From the NCBI GenBank assembly GCA_903882875.1, contig CAIRYQ010000123.1, forward strand, positions 1-64,000: a stretch of 64,000 nt of DNA, read 5' to 3'. Position numbers and translations under genes: made by a program. The stretch is from an uncultured Spartobacteria bacterium (GTDB taxonomy: Bacteria > Verrucomicrobiota > Verrucomicrobiia > Chthoniobacterales > Chthoniobacteraceae). Below are positions 61,366-64,000 of this stretch, piece by piece (the first letter of the stretch is position 1; every line of letters starts with the position of its first letter). The notes below the pieces were generated by a model, which did not search any database, had not been told where the DNA came from, and saw only the letters and a list, made by a program, of their open reading frames with translations.

Positions 61366-64000
61366 TCAGTTGTTTGCGACGAAGTCCCGCCCGCGCACCT
61401 CGCGGAACTGCGGGCTGAGGACGATCAAATCAATCACGGTGCCGACACGGTAGCCGTTTTCGCGCAGCCGCGCGAGCATCGTGTCGAGCAGCGGCTTGTC
61501 GGAAAGCTGCACGCTGCGGCCGAGCGCGTAGCCGAGCAGCTTGCGGCAGAACTGCCGGAGGAAATCGTCGCGCCGTGTGTTCACGAGATACGAGCGCAGG
61601 CCGTCGAGTCCCTCGAAGGCCGTGCCATCCGGCAGCTTCACGTGCGTATCAATCGCAAGTCCGCCAGCGTCCTTGTTGCGTGCGCGTCCGATGGCATCAA
61701 AGCCTTCGAGGGCGAAGCCAAACGGATCAATGCGCTGATGGCATTTCGCGCACTGTGCGTCGCCGCTGTGGCGCTCGATGAGCTGGCGCTCGGTGAGTCC
61801 CTGCGGTGCTTCGTCCGGCAGCACGGGCACGCCCTTCGGCGGACGCGGCAGCTTTTCCCCGAGCACGACTTCGCTCAGCCAGTTGCCGCGCAGAATCGGA
61901 CTCGTGCGCGAGGCACCGCTCTGTTTCGCAAGCGTGCTGGCGAATGCGAGGATGCCGCCGCGTCCGCTCGCGCGGAGTCCGTCCACGCGCTGCCAGCCGT
62001 CGGATTTCTGATTTGAAATCCCCGCGCCCAAAGCAATGCCGTAGTGCTTTGCGAGGTCGGCATTCACGAAAGTGTGATCGGCATCGAGCAGCGATAGGAC
62101 TGAGCGATCCTTTTCAAACAAATCCGTGAAGAACTGCACGGCTTCCTCCTGCATCGCGCCACGTACCGAGGTGAAAGTCGGGAAGTGCCGCTCGCTCTTT
62201 TCATCCAGCGCCGCGACATCGCGCACATGCAGCCACTGGCAGCCGAATTCAGTCGCGAGCCTGCGCACCTTCGCATCGCGCACCATGCGTCGCGCCTGAG
62301 CAGCAAGCGCGTCGGGATCGTGCAGTTTGCCGGATGCGGCGAGCGAGCGCAGTTCGTCATCGGGCGCGGATGACCAGAGAAAATAGCTCAGTCGCGTCGC
62401 CAGCTCCCAGTCATTCACCGGCGCTGCCTTCGGTCCCGGCGCCGCCTTTTCACCGCGGTAGAGAAACGCCGGTGCGACGAGCACTCGTGCGAGCATCATC
62501 CGCACTGCGGCGGCATGCGGCAGTTCCTGCTTGCGCAGCTTTTGGTAAAGCGCGCGCAGTTCGTTCTTCTCCGCGTCGCTCAAGGACCGCCGCCACGCGC
62601 GCCCGGCGAAATCAATCGCGGCCTGCACATGCTTCGGCTCGACTTCGACAAGCCGTTTCCTGAACGCCTCCGCGGCGCGCGCAATCGGTTCGCGCATCGG
62701 CTCGAATGCGGCCGGCTTCGCATCCTGCGTCGCGAACTGCCAGAGCTGCTCGAAGGCGTCCACCTGCTTCAGCGCCGACTCGCTCACAAAATGCAGCTCA
62801 TCCCACATGCGATCCAGCGCGGCAACCTGCGCATCGTCGAGCATCAGCCGCTTCAGTTGCTCGTCCTCGCGGTAGAAAAGCGTGAGCGTCACGACCTCGT
62901 CCACAGGCACGATCTTCGTGTAGCAGAGCGCGACGGGAAACAGCGCGCGGAAATCGTCGAACGCCGTTTCAAACCGTCGCCGCACCGCGCAGCCGTCGCG
63001 AACGAGAATCGGCGCGCTGTGCGAAGTGCGCAGGTTGTTGTCCGACCACTGGCCCTTCGCCTGCGCGGATTCGGCGCGGCTTGCGAAAAGGCCGCTCAGC
63101 TTTTCCGGCCTGCTCGTGCCCGCCTGAACTTGCAGCGCAGCCTCGGCGTCGCTCGCGGGATCGAGTTTCGCAGTCACGACAAGCTCCGTGTCCTTGATCT
63201 GCGCCGCAGGAATCTTGACCTCGATAATCGTCCCCGACCCCGTGCGCAAGGCGTCCGGCGCTGCGCCGGGGATGTCGCGCAAAGGCACGTCCTTCGCGCC
63301 CTTCGTCACGAGCCGCGCATTTTCCCAAAGCACCGCGCCCTTCGCCCTGCCGTCGCCGGCATCGCCTGTCGCGAGGAAGATCGTCACGTCGCCTCCGTCC
63401 TTTGGCGCTGCGAGTTTCACACGCAGCTCGTGCTGCGCGGCCAGCGGTGTCACGGGTTCCTGCCATCCCTTCGGCCCGTTCTCCTTGCCGATGTGGCCCA
63501 CGCTCGCGAAGCGCCACAGCGATTGCTGCCAGTCCTGGATGAGCCTCGTCACCGCCGCCGCATCGGCAGGCGCTGCCGAACGGAATTGCGCGCGAATGAT
63601 GTCGAGCACGGGGGATGGCGTGCCGTCATTCAGCGCCGCCCAAAGCATCGCCGAGTATTTCGGATTCAGGTCGTGATCCTTCGCGACAGCGGCGATGGAT
63701 CTCTTGTCGTCGCGCAGGGCGTCGCGCTCCGCGAGCAATGCCTTCACATATTTTCCCACGGGCAGTCGTCCACCCGTGTTTGTGTCGAACTTGATGCCCT
63801 GCAAATTCACCGCCGTCGCGCCGCCCTGCTCGCTGAACTGCGCGTAGAATCCGCGAATCTTCGCCAGCGCCTCGTCCGTCCAGTCGCGCTGCGAAGCGCT
63901 CGGTGAAAAGCGGATGCCATCCGGCAGCAGCACCGCGTGGTTTGCGATTTCCTTCGCCGCATCGAGATACTTCGTCAGCAGCGGTGGCGACATCACCAAC
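61366..64000 (-). CDS. DUF1592/DUF1588/DUF1585 heme-containing exported protein, 5' end cut by window
   Basis: The frame is open to the right edge, so the N-terminus (normally a signal, cytochrome-like and DUF1587 domains) is missing. The visible 878 codons include a DUF1592-like middle (YFLWSSAPDDELRSLAASGK), DUF1588 (FLTDLFEKDRSVLSLLDADH replaced here by FFTDLFEKDRSVLSLLDADH) and DUF1585-like end with a CAKCH motif near residue 750 of the visible part, followed by QRIDPFGFALEGFDAIGRAR. The CxxCH is a heme c site. It pairs with the DUF1552 gene 6 bases downstream. Confidence 0.92.
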   Translation of the reverse strand, partial: LVMSPPLLTKYLDAAKEIANHAVLLPDGIRFSPSASQRDWTDEALAKIRGFYAQFSEQGGATAVNLQGIKFDTNTGGRLPVGKYVKALLAERDALRDDKRSIAAVAKDHDLNPKYSAMLWAALNDGTPSPVLDIIRAQFRSAAPADAAAVTRLIQDWQQSLWRFASVGHIGKENGPKGWQEPVTPLAAQHELRVKLAAPKDGGDVTIFLATGDAGDGRAKGAVLWENARLVTKGAKDVPLRDIPGAAPDALRTGSGTIIEVKIPAAQIKDTELVVTAKLDPASDAEAALQVQAGTSRPEKLSGLFASRAESAQAKGQWSDNNLRTSHSAPILVRDGCAVRRRFETAFDDFRALFPVALCYTKIVPVDEVVTLTLFYREDEQLKRLMLDDAQVAALDRMWDELHFVSESALKQVDAFEQLWQFATQDAKPAAFEPMREPIARAAEAFRKRLVEVEPKHVQAAIDFAGRAWRRSLSDAEKNELRALYQKLRKQELPHAAAVRMMLARVLVAPAFLYRGEKAAPGPKAAPVNDWELATRLSYFLWSSAPDDELRSLAASGKLHDPDALAAQARRMVRDAKVRRLATEFGCQWLHVRDVAALDEKSERHFPTFTSVRGAMQEEAVQFFTDLFEKDRSVLSLLDADHTFVNADLAKHYGIALGAGISNQKSDGWQRVDGLRASGRGGILAFASTLAKQSGASRTSPILRGNWLSEVVLGEKLPRPPKGVPVLPDEAPQGLTERQLIERHSGDAQCAKCHQRIDPFGFALEGFDAIGRARNKDAGGLAIDTHVKLPDGTAFEGLDGLRSYLVNTRRDDFLRQFCRKLLGYALGRSVQLSDKPLLDTMLARLRENGYRVGTVIDLIVLSPQFREVRGRDFVANN

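Overview
The window looks like chromosomal DNA of a member of the Verrucomicrobiota, perhaps near Chthoniobacterales. This is inferred from gene content and G+C-rich composition; there is no rRNA gene to confirm it. The pointers are DUF1501, DUF1552 and DUF1592/1588/1585 proteins, a PVC-type membrane-bound dehydrogenase, DUF1080 and xylose-isomerase-like exported proteins, the futalosine-pathway enzyme MqnD, and many genes joined by ATGA stop/start overlaps. No tRNA, rRNA, CRISPR array or complete insertion sequence was seen. The only transposase trace is an IS630-type C-terminus cut by the left edge.

Layout. 1-5.2 kb: transposase end, exported TIM-barrel and TPR proteins, an overlapping transglutaminase/class I amidotransferase pair, and a CrtX-like glycosyltransferase. 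5.3-14.4 kb: a full MoxR-DUF58-DUF4381-BatA-BatB/C-BatD-BatE operon with unusual fusions. 14.4-16.2 kb: peptidoglycan-binding protein and esterase. 16.4-23.8 kb: surface glycan genes (epimerase, GT2, methyltransferase, polymerase/ligase, GT9, two acyltransferases). 23.8-27.6 kb: Xer recombinase, an arsC-aquaporin pair and an orphan two-domain ABC permease. 27.7-31.8 kb: lipoprotein, then tyrA-aroA-cmk-plsC. 31.8-33.8 kb: a candidate structured RNA, then histidine decarboxylase overlapping an ACT-domain gene. 33.9-38.2 kb: DUF1501 protein, hydrolase, a lower-G+C gene with a possible ADP-ribosyltransferase-like start, and an SGNH hydrolase. 38.4-41.7 kb: YmdB-type phosphodiesterase and a two-gene ABC exporter. 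41.8-45.0 kb: a tightly overlapped VIT/VWA, small exported protein and rhodanese unit. 45.1-49.7 kb: one giant exported protein. 50.1-56.7 kb: transaldolase, mqnD, esterase, glutaredoxin, upp and a cell-wall amidase. 56.8-64 kb: isomerase, PQQ-like propeller, DUF1080, DUF1552 and DUF1592 proteins, the last cut by the right edge.

How the genes fit together. Housekeeping functions (aromatic amino acids, nucleotide salvage, phospholipid acylation, menaquinone, pentose phosphate) are interleaved with a large secretome. The exported proteins carry Sec or Tat-like signals and resemble the polysaccharide-degrading machinery of PVC bacteria. The most unusual items are the 1516-residue fusion protein (ThuA, discoidin, SGNH, dehydrogenase propeller and azurin-like copper domain), the BatE-DUF3108 fusion, the hdc-ACT pair, the aquaporin with a cysteine tail beside arsC, and the unassigned RNA candidate at 31913-32047.
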